A DNA stretch of 64,000 nucleotides from Tragulus kanchil (lineage: Eukaryota; Chordata; Mammalia; Artiodactyla; Tragulidae). The DNA is taken from the NCBI GenBank assembly GCA_022376925.1, contig JAIOJX010000025.1, positions 93,151,608 through 93,215,607 of the forward strand, in the 5' to 3' direction. The first letter of the stretch is position 1; every line of letters begins with the position of its first letter. The translations under genes and the position numbers were made by a program. Below the pieces are notes generated by a model that worked only from the letters and a program-made list of their open reading frames with translations, was not told the DNA's origin and did not search any database. Positions 46,658 through 58,262 of the stretch are shown here, piece after piece.

Positions 46658-48423
46658 CAAGCTCTAAATTTAGCAATCATACTTAAATGTACTATTATTA
46701 TTTCAGGTTTTAAATCTCCTTTCTGCTTACAGTCTTAGCAAGAATACCAGTTTAGTAGTGTCAGCTAAATTTGAATTTCAGTTAAATAATCAATAATGCT
46801 GTAGAAGTATATACTCTCTCCAATAGTGGGGACATGTATTCATTTTTGTCAGAAATTCAAACTTAATTGGGCATTTGCATTTTATCTGGCAGTTCTAATT
46901 CTTAGTAAAGCATGGAAGATGGAAAGGGATGATATTTCATATGGGAATATTAATTATTGGATGGATAGATTGGCACTGAAGTGTTCCATGCTATGGTTCA
47001 TTATAGATCAAATGAGATCAGCTTACTTTTTTCTTATACAGATACACATAATTAATTCAGAATAACTGGGGAAAGCCAGTCCTAAATGGTAAGATATCTG
47101 AAAGTAAATGATACAATTTAAGGAAAGGAATCTTACAGAATAAAGTCAATCACCAGGAGCTCAAAAATATTTACTGAAAGAATTATGTGAGATAAATTGT
47201 TAATTATCGTATAGCTGGCATGACTGTTAATTACAATTGAGGCTTATTAGTATGATTAGTAAGTATATTCCCTTGAAGAAAACAGATAATTGTCATTTAA
47301 AGTCCCTGAGAGTTAGACAGCAACACAGAAAGGGAGAAATAATAAAGATTATTAGACAAAGATTAAAGGGAGGAAAATACTCTCTTCTTGAAATAAACAC
47401 AAGAAAATAACACTTTATTAGATGGTTATTATTATTCATATATTGGGGTTGCATATTTTTGCCAAGCAGTTCATGTAAATCAGCTCATTTTCTCTTTAAA
47501 TACCCAGGGTATATCTCTATGAGAAAGATACGCCTATGGTCTCCATCTTCTAGAGAAGGGAACTGGAGCTTAAGACTGATTAAGAAAAATTACACAGAGG
47601 CAGTTCAGAGTTCTTAATCCAGATTTTACTAATACTGTAAATTTCCATGATCCTAGCCATTAAGTTATATCAACCCCAAGAAGTCAAAGACCAATCTCAT
47701 GTGTAGTTGAATATAGGAAATATGTTAGAATACCGTAATAAGTAATCTAAGGTTAAACACCCAGAAATCAGCAGACATACAAGCACAGACAATATAAATT
47801 AAGAAGACAAATTAAGAACTTTTCCATCTGATTTCTAAGTTAATTGGATAGGACTCTGACCATATGGTGCCTAGAATCTCATGCTTGGGATGGGAAGGAT
47901 GCTACTGTGTAGTTTATAAAAGCCCCAAAGTGAATCAGCTACAACCTCCTGGTGGAGAATGCCTGATTTGGACAGGTGCACTTTACTAATACATACAAGT
48001 GATTCATTAGGCCACCATATGTTGGGGATACTCATTGAGATACAGGGTTGAATGTGGTAGGAACAGAACTTTTGTCATTAATTACCGCTATAGAAACTGC
48101 ATTCCACTTTGGACATTCCAAGGACTCATAGGACATGAATAGAGCCCATGTTAGGAAAACATCATTTTGTATAATACTTTATTAAAGTTGCTGCTGGCTT
48201 AATTAACTGTGCAGCATCAGGAGGAAATAAAAATTCAAATATACAAAAAGATCAAGATAGGAAAGAAATAAACATCTAAATGTAATAGCATACCTTTTAT
48301 AAAGTGCTTAGTTGCTTTGATGTTAAAACCTTTCATGCCTTGCATGAGTTTTAGCCACCAAGATTTAGGAAGTCATAGAATAGCACAGTTCTCTTCCACT
48401 CCTGGGTTCAAAACTATCTTGAG
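46658..48423. other. Single-copy middle of patch 6
   Basis: AT-rich sequence without a recognised gene. A weak MIR-like stretch is visible at about 47470-47640 (ccatcttctagagaagggaa, then attacacagaggcag), on the plus strand. The rest is unassigned. Confidence 0.45.
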
Positions 48424-48956
48424 AAAGGTACAGAGATCAGAGAGATGGATATTAAAATACAAGGTCTATTATAATAAATTTCTGATAGAAAAGCATGACG
48501 TCTTAGATTTATAGCCACGGCAGGCCTCCTCTGCTTCACCTTTGAATTGCACCAATGTACGCAGTCAGTAACAAGGAAGCTCCAGGCAATCACAGGCCTG
48601 ACGTTGCAGGTGTATAACACAGAGGAGTAGAGAATTTATACTTTGTGCAGGCAAGCTGCATCCAAAAGTGAAAGAGAGAAGATGACACAGAGTTGAACAT
48701 TCTAAGCAGTTTCTCCAAACTCTGTAAACATGCCACTCCTCTCCCCCGGGGACTATCAATGAGGGGTTGAGAAGAGGCCAGGAGTGCCGCTGGAGCTGAA
48801 AACAGGAGATTCTCCCCAGACGTGGACTTTCCTCCATCCTATTCAAGTTGAAGCCTCACTTGCTGAAGTCACTTAGTAATTTCTAAGAGATTAAAAGAAA
48901 CTGGATCCTCTGGAATGAATTTTGCAGTAAAATTAACTACAAAAGAAACACTTATT

Positions 48957-49095
48957 TAATACTGATGATATACAAGGTCCTGTTCTAGACTCTTTACATA
49001 TATAAATCCATTTACTCCTTCCAGTTATTATAAAAGGGAGATTCACTGTGGTTCACATTTTACCGGTGGGAAACTGAGGCACATAGAGGCTAAAA
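48957..49095 (+). mobile_element. MIR-family SINE fragment
   Basis: The landmarks tacaaggtcctgttctagac, tacatatataaatccattta and taccggtgggaaactgaggc match the conserved MIR-type core and its gaggaaactgaggc end. It is repeated at 50048-50185 by duplication 12. Confidence 0.65.
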
Positions 49096-49104
49096 ATAAT
49101 CCTA

Positions 49105-49248
49105 CAGGGACTTTCTTGGTTGTCCAGTGGTTAAGACTCTACCTTCTAATGCTGGGTATGGGTTCAATCCCTGGTCGAGGAATTAAGATCCCACATGCTG
49201 TATGATGTAGCAAAAAATAAATACATAAATAAAACATTTATTTTAAAG
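49105..49248 (+). mobile_element. CHR-2-type short SINE
   Basis: Head gggactttcttggttgtcca and gtggttaagactctacctt, B-box-like gggttcaatccctggtcgag, and an A-rich tail. A likely 7-bp target-site duplication, taatcct, lies at 49097-49103 and 49249-49255. It is inserted at the end of the MIR fragment. A second copy at about 50195-50338 is due to duplication 12. Confidence 0.82.
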
Positions 49249-50560
49249 TAATCCTCCTTATTTTTCCCAGTGGTCCTCTTACTTTAGGTCCCTTCACCTT
49301 CCACCTGTACTAGAGACACAGGAAATTTTAGCATACTTTTCTGAATATTTTCTTTAGGCAGTAAGATTTCATTTGATTGCCAGCTCAAATTCCACATCCA
49401 ATATAGAACTGGATAAACTTTGGGTTTCTTTTTTAAACCAACCATCTTCTTTCCTTGGTTTTCCCTGTATCAACCTTCCATGAGTTAAAATAAAACAATT
49501 TTCCCTGGTCTATTGAAGGTACAGAGATCAGAGATGGATATTAAAATACAAGGTCTATTATAATAAATTTCTGATAGAAAAGCATGACGTCTTAGATTTA
49601 TAGCCACGGCAGGCCTCCTCTGCTTCACCTTTGAATTGCACCAATGTACGCAGTCAGTAACAAGGAAGCTCCAGGCAATCACAGGCCTGACGTTGCAGGT
49701 GTATAACACAGAGGAGTAGAGAATTTATACTTTGTGCAGGCAAGCTGCATCCAAAAGTGAAAGAGAGAAGATGACACAGAGTTGAACATTCTAAGCAGTT
49801 TCTCCAAACTCTGTAAACATGCCACTCCTCTCCCCCGGGGACTATCAATGAGGGGTTGAGAAGAGGCCAGGAGTGCCGCTGGAGCTGAAAACAGGAGATT
49901 CTCCCCAGACGTGGACTTTCCTCCATCCTATTCAAGTTGAAGCCTCACTTGCTGAAGTCACTTAGTAATTTCTAAGAGATTAAAAGAAACTGGATCCTCT
50001 GGAATGAATTTTGCAGTAAAATTAACTACAAAAGAAACACTTATTTAATACTGATGATATACAAGGTCCTGTTCTAGACTCTTTACATATATAAATCCAT
50101 TTACTCCTTCCAGTTATTATAAAAGGGAGATTCACTGTGGTTCACATTTTACCGGTGGGAAACTGAGGCACATAGAGGCTAAAAATAATCCTACAGGGAC
50201 TTTCTTGGTTGTCCAGTGGTTAAGACTCTACCTTCTAATGCTGGGTATGGGTTCAATCCCTGGTCGAGGAATTAAGATCCCACATGCTGTATGATGTAGC
50301 AAAAAATAAATACATAAATAAAACATTTATTTTAAAGTAATCCTCCTTATTTTTCCCAGTGGTCCTCTTACTTTAGGTCCCTTCACCTTCCACCTGTACT
50401 AGAGACACAGGAAATTTTAGCATACTTTTCTGAATATTTTCTTTAGGCAGTAAGATTTCATTTGATTGCCAGCTCAAATTCCACATCCAATATAGAACTG
50501 GATAAACTTTGGGTTTCTTTTTTAAACCAACCATCTTCTTTCCTTGGTCCCTGTATCAAC

Positions 50561-51239
50561 CTTCCCATAGATACTTCAACTGCTAAAACTTCCTTAACAG
50601 AGAGGCTATATGTCTGCCTTCCTTCGGATCTTTTCTGCATTTGCCAATCTAATTTTGCTAGATTTTTTTCCTTCTCCTCAGCTGTCTGCTTAGGTCATTT
50701 GCAAATTTCTCAGGTGAATCATGATTCTCTGACAACCCATAAAAGAATATGAAGCCAGCCCTTCTCTGCCTACTAGGCATGACACCAATTCCAATGTTTA
50801 AAATTAGGGCCCACTTACTTGAAAGGTACCCCACTTGTCCTTCCGCTGGGTCCACTTGACTCTTTAAATGTACATATTTTAAAAATCTAAGTGTACTTGC
50901 TTCCCGAGTTTTTTTTCTCTCTGTCTCACCTCAATTTATTCAAGTTTCTGTTATTTGAACTTTGCTTGCTATCTGCTGTCCCTCCTCTGTAAGAAGTTCC
51001 TGATATGAACTTTGGTCTTTAGTTCTTCCTTCTTAGTTTGCTCCATATCAGTCTGCAGACTGTAAACTTACTCTTTCCCTCTAGGCCCGTGTCTTTTAAA
51101 CTGTAGTCTTCAAACTACTAGTAGGCATAATCATCATTTTAAAATATAGTATTATGTAATTAAATGAAACAATGTATAACAGGATACAATTCTCATGATA
51201 ATTATAAGTATTAGGGGTGACTTCTAGGTGTGTGAGTAT
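50561..51239. other. Unassigned sequence
   Basis: No gene was called. The stretch 50930-51100 (tttgcttgctatctgctgtc, agactgtaaacttactcttt) may be a decayed L2. The frames at 50462-50752 lack recognisable motifs. Confidence 0.4.
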
Positions 51240-51262
51240 GCACTCACGCATGCACGCGCACG

Positions 51263-51308
<46 letters not shown>
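51228..51308. repeat. Alternating purine-pyrimidine tract with (TG)n
   Basis: A mixed gcatgcacgcgcacgcatg block (51248-51266) leads into an uninterrupted (TG)n of about 22 units at 51264-51308. The combined run is Z-DNA-prone. It also gives rise to a meaningless poly-His/Thr and poly-Val/Cys pair of reading frames. Confidence 0.9.
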
Positions 51309-51309
<1 letters not shown>

Positions 51310-52370
51310 TGCTGTGTATTAGAAATCACAGTGTCAGTGCTGCACGAGGTCAGTGCTGGGTGAGAAGTATTCTGGCTCAAGGAGTCTATATTCAGGCAGA
51401 GATGTACAGCTGTATGATGAGGGAACAGAAGCCGGCCTAGGGAAGTATTCTTTTTTTCTCGTTAGAAGGAAATGGATATCATTGACAACATACATTTCAT
51501 TCCAAACTAGAGTTGAGTCTATGAGGCAAAGCTATTGAGATGTAAATAGAGCAAATCACAGAAGAAAAATGAGTCCCAATGACTGCTAACTTCATGTAAA
51601 ATGATTTGGGTCACATGTTAGAAGCCTTGGATATGATAAGTTGGGCATTTTGAAAAAATTCTGGGACAACTAACCTCCAAATTGATAGCAACTTAAGAAG
51701 CTGAATTTTTAAAACCCTTGCTGAATGACAGTAAACATTCATTTGAAATTAGTACAGAGCAATTTAGTATAGCTTTGTTATCCCTCATCAGCACTAGCAA
51801 CCACAGACAAAGAACTGAGAAAGCAGTAGCTCAGATTGGCCCAAGAGGACCTGGCAGAAAAGGCCGGGGCGTGGGTGAGGCAGTCCTGCAGGTTGGATGA
51901 TAACCACCACCCTGGAGAGCCTGCTCAGTGCTGGGGGAAGGGCACCGAAACTGTTCTCCAGGTGCAGGCTGTGCATCTGTCCATAATGAGAAGAAAGAGA
52001 GGACCCTGGGAAGACAGTCTTTATCACTTCTGGAGACAGATATACTTATTATACATTAGTAAATAGGATGCCTGAGGCAAATCAGTTAGGTAGAGGTTTG
52101 AGCATCCTTACTTAAATTTCTGAGCTCTGGTTCTCCTTAAATAAACTGAATACCAACCTAGGTGATGGAGGAAGATGGGGGCTTGGAAATGGCATGGAAT
52201 TCTGAAAATGATTCCTCTTCTTTCATTCTGCACTACATTCTGAATGTTCTTTCTACTTTCTGCTACTTTACAATAGACTTAATTGATTAATAAGTCTTTT
52301 CAAGTATTCAAAGTAGAATTGATTTAATCTTGAAACTCATCTTGAAATTTTAAAATATCAGCTTATTCCT
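51309..52370. other. Unassigned single-copy sequence
   Basis: No gene or clear repeat was recognised. The interval 51800-52000 is GC-richer (ggcagaaaaggccggggcgt) and supports 60-77 codon frames on both strands, with no known motif. Confidence 0.4.
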
Positions 52371-52675
52371 TATTGTTTTTAGTGTTCCATTATCTACTGC
52401 TGTATCAAAATACCAATACTGAATGATTAATTTTGTTCCCAAATAGGCAGTTTAGTCAGGGCTCAGTGATATGATACCATGATTCTGATCTACTCAGCCT
52501 CAGCTGGGATGCCTCCGAGGCTGGATCTGGAATCATTCTAGATATTTGTTCAGTCCCATGGTTGTCAGTCAGGGCTGGCTGTTGACTGGGACCTCAACTG
52601 GGATTGTCATCCAGAACATCTATGGCTTTTCCATGTGGACTACACTTCTCAACAATTTGGATTTTCAAGGCAAGC

Positions 52676-52718
<43 letters not shown>

Positions 52719-52820
52719 AAAAAAACAGAAGAAGCTGTATCATTTTTATGACTGAGCCTCAGAAACATCACTTCCCCCTGCATTTTATTCATTGGAGCAG
52801 TCATAAAGAGCAGTTATCTG
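52371..52820. mobile_element. Possible old interspersed repeat
   Basis: The layout is attatctactgctgtatcaa at the left, later tcagggctggctgttgactg and tcatttttatgactgagcct, ending near cattggagcagtcataaa. It resembles a widely dispersed mammalian repeat I could not name. It contains a (GA)n tract at 52679-52714. Part of it from 52513 is repeated at about 53699. Confidence 0.35.
52679..52714. repeat. (GA)n microsatellite
   Basis: A GA tract of about 17-18 units. The counterpart at 53860-53889 is about 3 units shorter. Confidence 0.9.
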
Positions 52821-53128
52821 ATGCATTTTCAGTCATTTTCTATCGTGAAAATGGGTCAGATGACCTTCAAAGTGCTTAAGCATAATTGTCCACTGTCAGA
52901 AGTACAGGATGACTCCCTGCATCTCATGGTTTTGTACTTTAATTCACATCATTTCTTCCCTGCTGAGAGAATCCTACTTCCAGCTCAATCATCCAGCTCA
53001 GTCATCCACCCAGGGTCAAGAGAGAAGAGAAATAGACATGACATGTCACTTGTACTGCATTCTTTTCATTCAGGTAGTCACAAAGATTTGCCAAGTTTCA
53101 AAGGGAAGGGAAGTAGACTCTTCTTGAG

Positions 53129-53192
53129 GGGGGAATGATAAAGGGCAAAGTGCTGGTCCTGGGGGAATGATAAAGGGCAAAGTGCTGGTCCT
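53129..53192 (+). repeat. 32-bp local tandem repeat, two units
   Basis: The unit ggggaatgataaagggcaaa plus gtgctggtcctg occurs twice with period 32 (53129-53160, 53161-53192). It is present identically in the second copy at 54300-54363, so it predates the 1.1-kb duplication and is probably genuine. Confidence 0.9.
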
Positions 53193-53856
53193 GGGGATAT
53201 TGCTTTGGCCATTTTTGAGAAATACAGTTTGCCATGTTTAGCAAACTTCAAAATAAAAATATACGAAAAGGCCCAACGTTATTTAGTTACAGAGAAAGGA
53301 AAATCCAAGAGATTTCTCAAGTGGATGGAGAGGGTGGGTTCTCCCAACCTAAAATCTCCCAAGATTTTACATCAATGGGGATTTTATCCCAGCAGGCAAA
53401 GGCATGATTTGACCCTAGAATTTTTTTTGGTGCATCTTAGAGCAGATTCTGAGGATATAAGTAAAGTGCTCTTTTGTTCAAAGATTATTTTAGAAATAAG
53501 TAATGGATGAATCACTAAATAGCGTATGGTTATGTTTTTATTGATATGTGACTCACCATGTGCTCCTATCTTTCAGGCAAAACAATGTCTTTCCATGTAG
53601 GTGATTTGCTTCATTAGACCTTATCGGGGAAAAGAGTTCTTTGCTTTATGTTTTACTCTGACAAGGTAATGGCTCTGTTGACTGCCTCACTGGGATGCTC
53701 CGAGCATCTGGAATCATTCTAGATATTTGTTCAGTCCCATGGTTGTCAGTCAGGGCTGGCTGTTGACTGGGACCTCAACTGGGATTGTCATCCAGAACAT
53801 CTATGGCTTTTCCATGTGGACTACACTTCTCAACAATTTGGATTTTCAAGGCAAGC

Positions 53857-53892
<36 letters not shown>

Positions 53893-54850
53893 AAAACAGA
53901 AGAAGCTGTATCATTTTTATGACTGAGCCTCAGAAACATCACTTCCCCCTGCATTTTATTCATTGGAGCAGTCATAAAGAGCAGTTATCTGATGCATTTT
54001 CAGTCATTTTCTATCGTGAAAATGGGTCAGATGACCTTCAAAGTGCTTAAGCATAATTGTCCACTGTCAGAAGTACAGGATGACCCCCTGCATCTCATGG
54101 TTTTGTACTTTAATTCACATCATTTCTTCCCTGCTGAGAGAATCCTACTTCCAGCTCAATCATCCAGCTCAGTCATCCACCCAGGGTCAAGAGAGAAGAG
54201 AAATAGACATGACATGTCACTTGTACTGCATTCTTTTCATTCAGGTAGTCACAAAGATTTGCCAAGTTTCAAAGGGAAGGGAAGTAGACTCTTCTTGAGG
54301 GGGGAATGATAAAGGGCAAAGTGCTGGTCCTGGGGGAATGATAAAGGGCAAAGTGCTGGTCCTGGGGATATTGCTTTGGCCATTTTTGAGAAATACAGTT
54401 TGCCATGTTTAGCAAACTTCAAAATAAAAATATACGAAAAGGCCCAACGTTATTTAGTTACAGAGAAAGGAAAATCCAAGAGATTTCTCAAGTGGATGGA
54501 GAGGGTGGGTTCTCCCAACCTAAAATCTCCCAAGATTTTACATCAATGGGGATTTTATCCCAGCAGGCAAAGGCATGATTTGACCCTAGAATTTTTTTTG
54601 GTGCATCTTAGAGCAGATTCTGAGGATATAAGTAAAGTGCTCTTTTGTTCAAAGATTATTTTAGAAATAAGTAATGGATGAATCACTAAATAGCGTATGG
54701 TTATGTTTTTATTGATATGTGACTCACCATGTGCTCCTATCTTTCAGGCAAAAACAATGTCTTTCCATGTAGGTGATTTGCTTCATTAGACCTTATCGGG
54801 GGAAAAGAGTTCTTTGCTTTATGTTTTACTCTGACAAGGTAATGGCTCTT

Positions 54851-55103
54851 GTCCTGTTCTTGAGAAGTGACTAAGATCCTCACTTGGGAAGATGCATTAA
54901 CTTTTCAAGCTATATAAATTCCATTTATGAAATTATGTCTACCAGGCATTATTATCTCAAAGAGTAAATGCTCTTTCTCAGCATATGGAAGTTACTGCCA
55001 TGACCCAGGCCCTCAAGTTACACAGGGTGTCACAAAAGGAATCCATTCTGGGAAGTTGTGCTCAAGATCAGGAAAATGGTCAGATGACCTCCAAAGTGCC
55101 TAA
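54851..55103. other. Single-copy middle of patch 7
   Basis: The sequence occurs once in the window. Its end (55076-55103) begins the stretch that is diverged-homologous to 52850-53000. Confidence 0.5.
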
Positions 55104-55489
55104 GCAGTTTTTGTCCACTGTCAGAAGCACAGGATGACTGCCTACATCTCATGGATTTGTACTTTTATTCACATCTCTTCCCTGCTGAGAGAAACCTACT
55201 TCTGGCTCAATCATCATAACCTCCACTGAAAGCTTCTCCAATGGACTTAATGGACTTAATTACTATAAGTCCATCAGAATGAGCTCAATGTCATATTTAA
55301 TTACTTAATTCTTAAATCAACATATAGTCTCTTCTTAGCACAATATACTAAATTACTCTCTATTTTCCTTTCCCATTGGAGACACGGAGAATCGCTGTTC
55401 CTCTGCTACCCAAAATAAGCCCTGCCAGATAGAACTGAATTCATGTTAGAATTCACAAACACTGTTTTGAAAATACCAACCCTTGAAAT

Positions 55490-55605
55490 TCACCCTAGAC
55501 CAGTTAAATCAGAATCTCTAAGGAGAAAATCCAGGCATTAGGGCTTCAGGATTGTTTAAAAGCTTTCCTGGTTAAATCCAATAGTCACTAATGTTGAGGC
55601 CCACC
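55490..55605. mobile_element. MER20-like hAT MITE fragment
   Basis: The order gaccagttaaatcagaatct, ctaaggagaaaatccaggca, ttgtttaaaagctttcctgg and actaatgttgaggccca follows MER20/MER5-type elements. It is repeated at 56617-56732. Confidence 0.6.
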
Positions 55606-55617
55606 AGCATAAAGGGT

Positions 55618-55682
55618 ATTCTCTATGTCTCCTGAATTGGCAGGTGGGTTCTTTACCACTAATGTCACCTGGGAGAGTCCAT
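55618..55682 (-). mobile_element. Short Bov-tA head fragment
   Basis: The plus strand reads tgtctcctgaattggcaggt, gggttctttaccactaatgt and cacctgggagagtcc, the reverse complement of a Bov-tA head and A/B box region. It is repeated at 56745-56809. Confidence 0.65.
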
Positions 55683-56054
55683 TTATGGGAGAATATTTTT
55701 CAGTGGTAAATACTGTAGTACTACAGGGTCCACGGTTGATTGAATCCGTGGATGCAGAGTGAACCACGGAGGACAGTGATCAGTTATATGTAGGTTAATG
55801 GCCCCCATGTTGCTCAAGGGTTAATTTGAATTTTTACATAGTTCAAATATGTCATATACCATAATTTAACATATTGGTGATTACCAAAATATTAAGATAT
55901 GTTGGTCATTAAAATTACTTTTTCAGTACTTCTGAGATACGTATACATGTGCACATAACGTACACATGCATAAACACAAATGTGGAAATCAGAGCTGCTT
56001 AGGTCTGCTCACATAAAACTGCACGAGTTCATTTAGTAAAGCATATGATTGCTA
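55683..56054. other. Unassigned AT-rich sequence, present twice
   Basis: No gene was recognised. It recurs at 56810-57181. A short palindromic stretch occurs at 55727-55765 (gtccacggttgattgaatcc and gtggatgcagagtgaaccac). Confidence 0.45.
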
Positions 56055-57359
56055 CTCTGAAACACATGCAGGAACAATTTAAGAGTTCTAACTTAGAGAT
56101 TGTATTCCTCATAGTAAAAACACAAGTTGTAAAATAACAATGCATATTACATGATAATAAGTTACTGTCACAGATCACTTAATGCATTTATATTTAGACA
56201 CTCCTTGTCAGTTTCATGTTATAGGAAAGGGCAGTTTTTGTCCACTGTCAGAAGCACAGGATGACTGCCTACATCTCATGGATTTGTACTTTTATTCACA
56301 TCTCTTCCCTGCTGAGAGAAACCTACTTCTGGCTCAATCATCATAACCTCCACTGAAAGCTTCTCCAATGGACTTAATGGACTTAATTACTATAAGTCCA
56401 TCAGAATGAGCTCAATGTCATATTTAATTACTTAATTCTTAAATCAACATATAGTCTCTTCTTAGCACAATATACTAAATTACTCTCTATTTTCCTTTCC
56501 CATTGGAGACACGGAGAATCGCTGTTCCTCTGCTACCCAAAATAAGCCCTGCCAGATAGAACTGAATTCATGTTAGAATTCACAAACACTGTTTTGAAAA
56601 TACCAACCCTTGAAATTCACCCTAGACCAGTTAAATCAGAATCTCTAAGGAGAAAATCCAGGCATTAGGGCTTCAGGATTGTTTAAAAGCTTTCCTGGTT
56701 AAATCCAATAGTCACTAATGTTGAGGCCCACCAGCATAAAGGGTATTCTCTATGTCTCCTGAATTGGCAGGTGGGTTCTTTACCACTAATGTCACCTGGG
56801 AGAGTCCATTTATGGGAGAATATTTTTCAGTGGTAAATACTGTAGTACTACAGGGTCCACGGTTGATTGAATCCGTGGATGCAGAGTGAACCACGGAGGA
56901 CAGTGATCAGTTATATGTAGGTTAATGGCCCCCATGTTGCTCAAGGGTTAATTTGAATTTTTACATAGTTCAAATATGTCATATACCATAATTTAACATA
57001 TTGGTGATTACCAAAATATTAAGATATGTTGGTCATTAAAATTACTTTTTCAGTACTTCTGAGATACGTATACATGTGCACATAACGTACACATGCATAA
57101 ACACAAATGTGGAAATCAGAGCTGCTTAGGTCTGCTCACATAAAACTGCACGAGTTCATTTAGTAAAGCATATGATTGCTACTCTCAACCATATGCAGGC
57201 AAGATTTAGGAGTTCTAGCTTAGAGATTGTATTTCTCCTAGCAAAAAAAAAAGTTGTAAAATAACAATGCATATTACATGATAATAATTTACTGTCACAG
57301 ATCACTTAATGCATTTATATTTAGACACTCCTTGTCAGTTTCATGTTATAGGAAATGCA

Positions 57360-58115
57360 AACATTATTAAACATTATTAGTAATACAATTTTGACACAAT
57401 CATACCAAAGATTGCTCTTTCATGCTCCTAGATCAATTTAGTTGAGAATATCTGATATTTTTAAAGTAATATTTTTTAACAATGATCATTTAACCTCTTA
57501 TGATCACTTTCATGAGTCCAGTGTATACAACAAAAGATGTATTAAATAAATTGTATGTAGATCCTGAAGTGTAGCAATTCTTACCAGATTGAAACTGACA
57601 GTGTGCACTTGATATTTCAATAAGGTTGTCTAGTGTGCGTGGAACTGTGTTTTCCAGCAAACCAAACCTTCTCAGTAAGATAGAATTTTTTCAGATACCT
57701 CTCAGTGAGGATAGGAAATGCCAGCAACATGTACATCAGTGTTGAAAATCATGTTTAAAACAGGAGCCAATAGAGCTCTTTCAAACCTATCAGACTGTGA
57801 GTATAATGTTTGTCACTTGTGCGTGGTGTAATCATTATACCGCAAATCCTCAGGTTTATGTGCAGGGGGGACCGTGAAAGGTTTCTCTGCTTGTCCATAG
57901 TCTCCTCTCTATATTTTCTGAGGATGTAAACTATTAGAGATCCTGGTTTGCTTAGTTAGTGAACCCCTATATAAGCAGGCTAATAATTAGGAAAAATAAC
58001 ACTAACATATTAATGGTCTGCAGCCACATCAACCCAAAATAATTTTCCTGTTCTTTCAAGTGGCAGGAGGGGAGGGGAGACCAGGAGCTGAATTTAGTAT
58101 ATCTTATTTTTTAAA
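57360..58115. other. Unassigned AT-rich sequence, present twice
   Basis: No gene or repeat was recognised. It recurs at about 58527-59280. Confidence 0.45.
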
Positions 58116-58116
58116 T

Positions 58117-58262
58117 TATGCTTATTTATTTGGTTGTGCCGGGTGTTAATTGTGGCACATGAGATCTTTTTAGTTGAGGCACGTGGGAACTAGTTCTCTA
58201 ACCATAGGGTCCCCTGCATTGGAAGAACAGAGTCTTAGCCACTGGACCACCACGGAAGTGCC
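58117..58262 (-). mobile_element. CHR-2-type short SINE
   Basis: The tRNA-like head is at the right (plus-strand ccactggaccaccacggaag), with a body of gtgggaactagttctctaac and gtggcacatgagatcttttt and a T-rich start that reads as the A tail. It is repeated at about 59285-59433, where the head is intact and ends in gaagtcccc. Confidence 0.78.

Larger units (their letters stand above)
48424..50560 (+). repeat. Direct duplication 12 (offset about 1089-1091 bp)
   Basis: Copy B is about 48424-49514 and copy B' is about 49515-50560. The offset is 1091 at the start and 1089 after a 2-bp loss (agagagatgg versus agagatgg). The end of B (about 49470-49514) diverges from B' by several indels, while the body is nearly identical. 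Confidence 0.95.
52513..54850 (+). repeat. Direct duplication 13 (offset 1171-1185 bp)
   Basis: Copy A runs from about 52513 to about 53680 and A' from about 53685-53699 to about 54850. The offset is 1185 at the start and falls to 1171 after the (GA)n tract, which is shorter in A' (53860-53889) than in A (52679-52714). A' lacks the ggctg beside the first breakpoint. Single-base homopolymer differences occur (caaaacaatg versus caaaaacaatg; cggggaaaag versus cgggggaaaag). Confidence 0.94.
55104..57350 (+). repeat. Direct duplication 14 (unit 1127 bp)
   Basis: Copy B is 55104 to about 56228 and copy B' is 56231 to about 57350, with an offset of 1127. The last 170 bp of B (about 56055-56228) is error-rich against B' (aaacacatgcaggaacaatt versus aaccatatgcaggcaagatt), while the first 950 bp matches almost perfectly. 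The third version at 58360 agrees with B', so B's end is the odd one. Confidence 0.95.

Noticed and set aside
52821..53138. Two overlapping frames of 105 and 72 codons, repeated at 53992
   Set aside because: The repetition is due to duplication 13 and is not evidence of selection. No domain was recognised and the 32-bp tandem repeat lies at the frame end.
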